This document shows, one piece after another, positions 5,878 through 6,090 of a stretch of 6,090 nucleotides of DNA. The stretch covers positions 1-6,090 of the forward strand of contig JAOZRP010000160.1 of assembly GCA_029940125.1 (NCBI GenBank), written 5' to 3'. Positions within the stretch are counted from its first letter, which is position 1, and each line of letters opens with the position of its first letter. Both the position numbers and the translations under genes were made by a program. The notes below the pieces were generated by a model. It was not told the origin of the DNA. It saw only the letters and a program-made list of their open reading frames with translations, and made no database searches. Source of the DNA: a bacterium. Lineage in GTDB: Bacteria > Desulfobacterota > Anaeroferrophillalia > Anaeroferrophillales > Anaeroferrophillaceae.

Positions 5878-5909
5878 AAAAGGGGTGGCATAAGGTGCCG
5901 CCCTTTTTT
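5878..5909 (+). terminator. Intrinsic terminator of tRNA-Pro
   Basis: AAAAGGG pairs with CCCTTTT (5878-5884 with 5901-5907) and, past a single bulged G (5885), TGGCA pairs with TGCCG (5886-5890 with 5896-5900) including one T-G wobble. The loop is TAAGG and the 3' side ends in six T residues (5904-5909). It starts 35 nt past the tRNA CCA. Confidence 0.88.
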
Positions 5910-5976
5910 GGTGGACAATTCCCGGCCGGAAGCCTTTGAAGCCCCTGTTTGCGCCTTCAATAACCCCATAAACAGG

Positions 5977-6006
5977 TTGACAATTTCTTCCTTTTACCGC
6001 TATTAA
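5977..6006 (+). promoter_or_regulatory. Sigma-70 promoter for a gene beyond the window
   Basis: A perfect TTGACA (5977-5982) is followed after 18 nt by TATTAA (6001-6006), which matches the -10 consensus at 4 of 6 positions. Transcription would start near 6013 and leave the window to the right. No start codon with a ribosome site is visible before the window ends. Confidence 0.6.
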
Positions 6007-6027
6007 GTGGAAATTGAGCTGCGATCA

Positions 6028-6043
6028 TGTGATATTATTAACA
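6028..6043 (+). promoter_or_regulatory. Possible CRP/FNR-family operator
   Basis: TGTGA, 6 nt, TAACA resembles the CRP half-site pair TGTGA-N6-TCACA with one mismatch. It would lie roughly 15-30 nt past the predicted start of the promoter at 5977-6006, a position usual for repression. Short matches like this occur by chance. Confidence 0.25.
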
Positions 6044-6090
6044 ACAGTTTGCCGGCCGGTCGTTGAACTGCCGGCAGCCACTGGATTATC

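Noticed and set aside
5773..6006. A 77-codon plus-strand open frame starting in the tRNA
   Set aside because: Its start lies within the tRNA-Pro acceptor/D region and it runs through the tRNA terminator, so it is not a gene.

Overview
The window looks like a stretch of Gram-negative bacterial chromosome. It is GC-rich by eye, with dense gene packing, a bacterial-type aspartyl-tRNA synthetase carrying a GAD insertion, a tRNA with an encoded CCA end, and palindromic and heptameric intergenic repeats. The gene content, including a non-discriminating AspRS signature, would fit an anaerobic deltaproteobacterium (Desulfobacterota). That placement is inference; nothing here proves the taxon.

Layout: positions 1-305 hold no gene. 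They contain a 130-bp structured palindromic repeat (copy 1, 39-168) and a strong minus-strand intrinsic terminator (212-253). Positions 306-3336 are a compact minus-strand operon read right to left: a LeuC-like [4Fe-4S] hydro-lyase large subunit (2077-3336), its LeuD-like small subunit (1567-2061) and NADP-dependent isocitrate dehydrogenase, icd (306-1541), with gaps of 15 and 25 nt. Positions 3337-3655 are non-coding and hold repeat copy 2 (3431-3561), a small dyad and a five-unit 7-bp tandem repeat just past the end of aspS. aspS occupies 3656-5434 on the minus strand. Positions 5435-5766 are a non-coding divergent region with a candidate aspS promoter and leader hairpin on one strand and a tRNA promoter on the other. 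A tRNA-Pro(CGG) lies at 5767-5843 on the plus strand, followed by its own terminator (5878-5909). The last 180 bases carry a good plus-strand promoter (5977-6006) pointing out of the window.

Functionally, the three-gene operon reads as a citrate-to-2-oxoglutarate module. The dehydratase pair is of the isopropylmalate/homoaconitate isomerase family, but its partner is a clear isocitrate dehydrogenase and not isopropylmalate dehydrogenase. This suggests that the pair acts as the aconitase. aspS and the tRNA gene are separate translation units.

Most worth a second look: (i) the LeuCD-type enzyme apparently serving as aconitase, with an unusual substrate loop; (ii) the paired 130-bp elements, predicted to fold into a three-way junction and sitting in direct orientation at both ends of the operon; (iii) the His/Gly signature of a non-discriminating AspRS.
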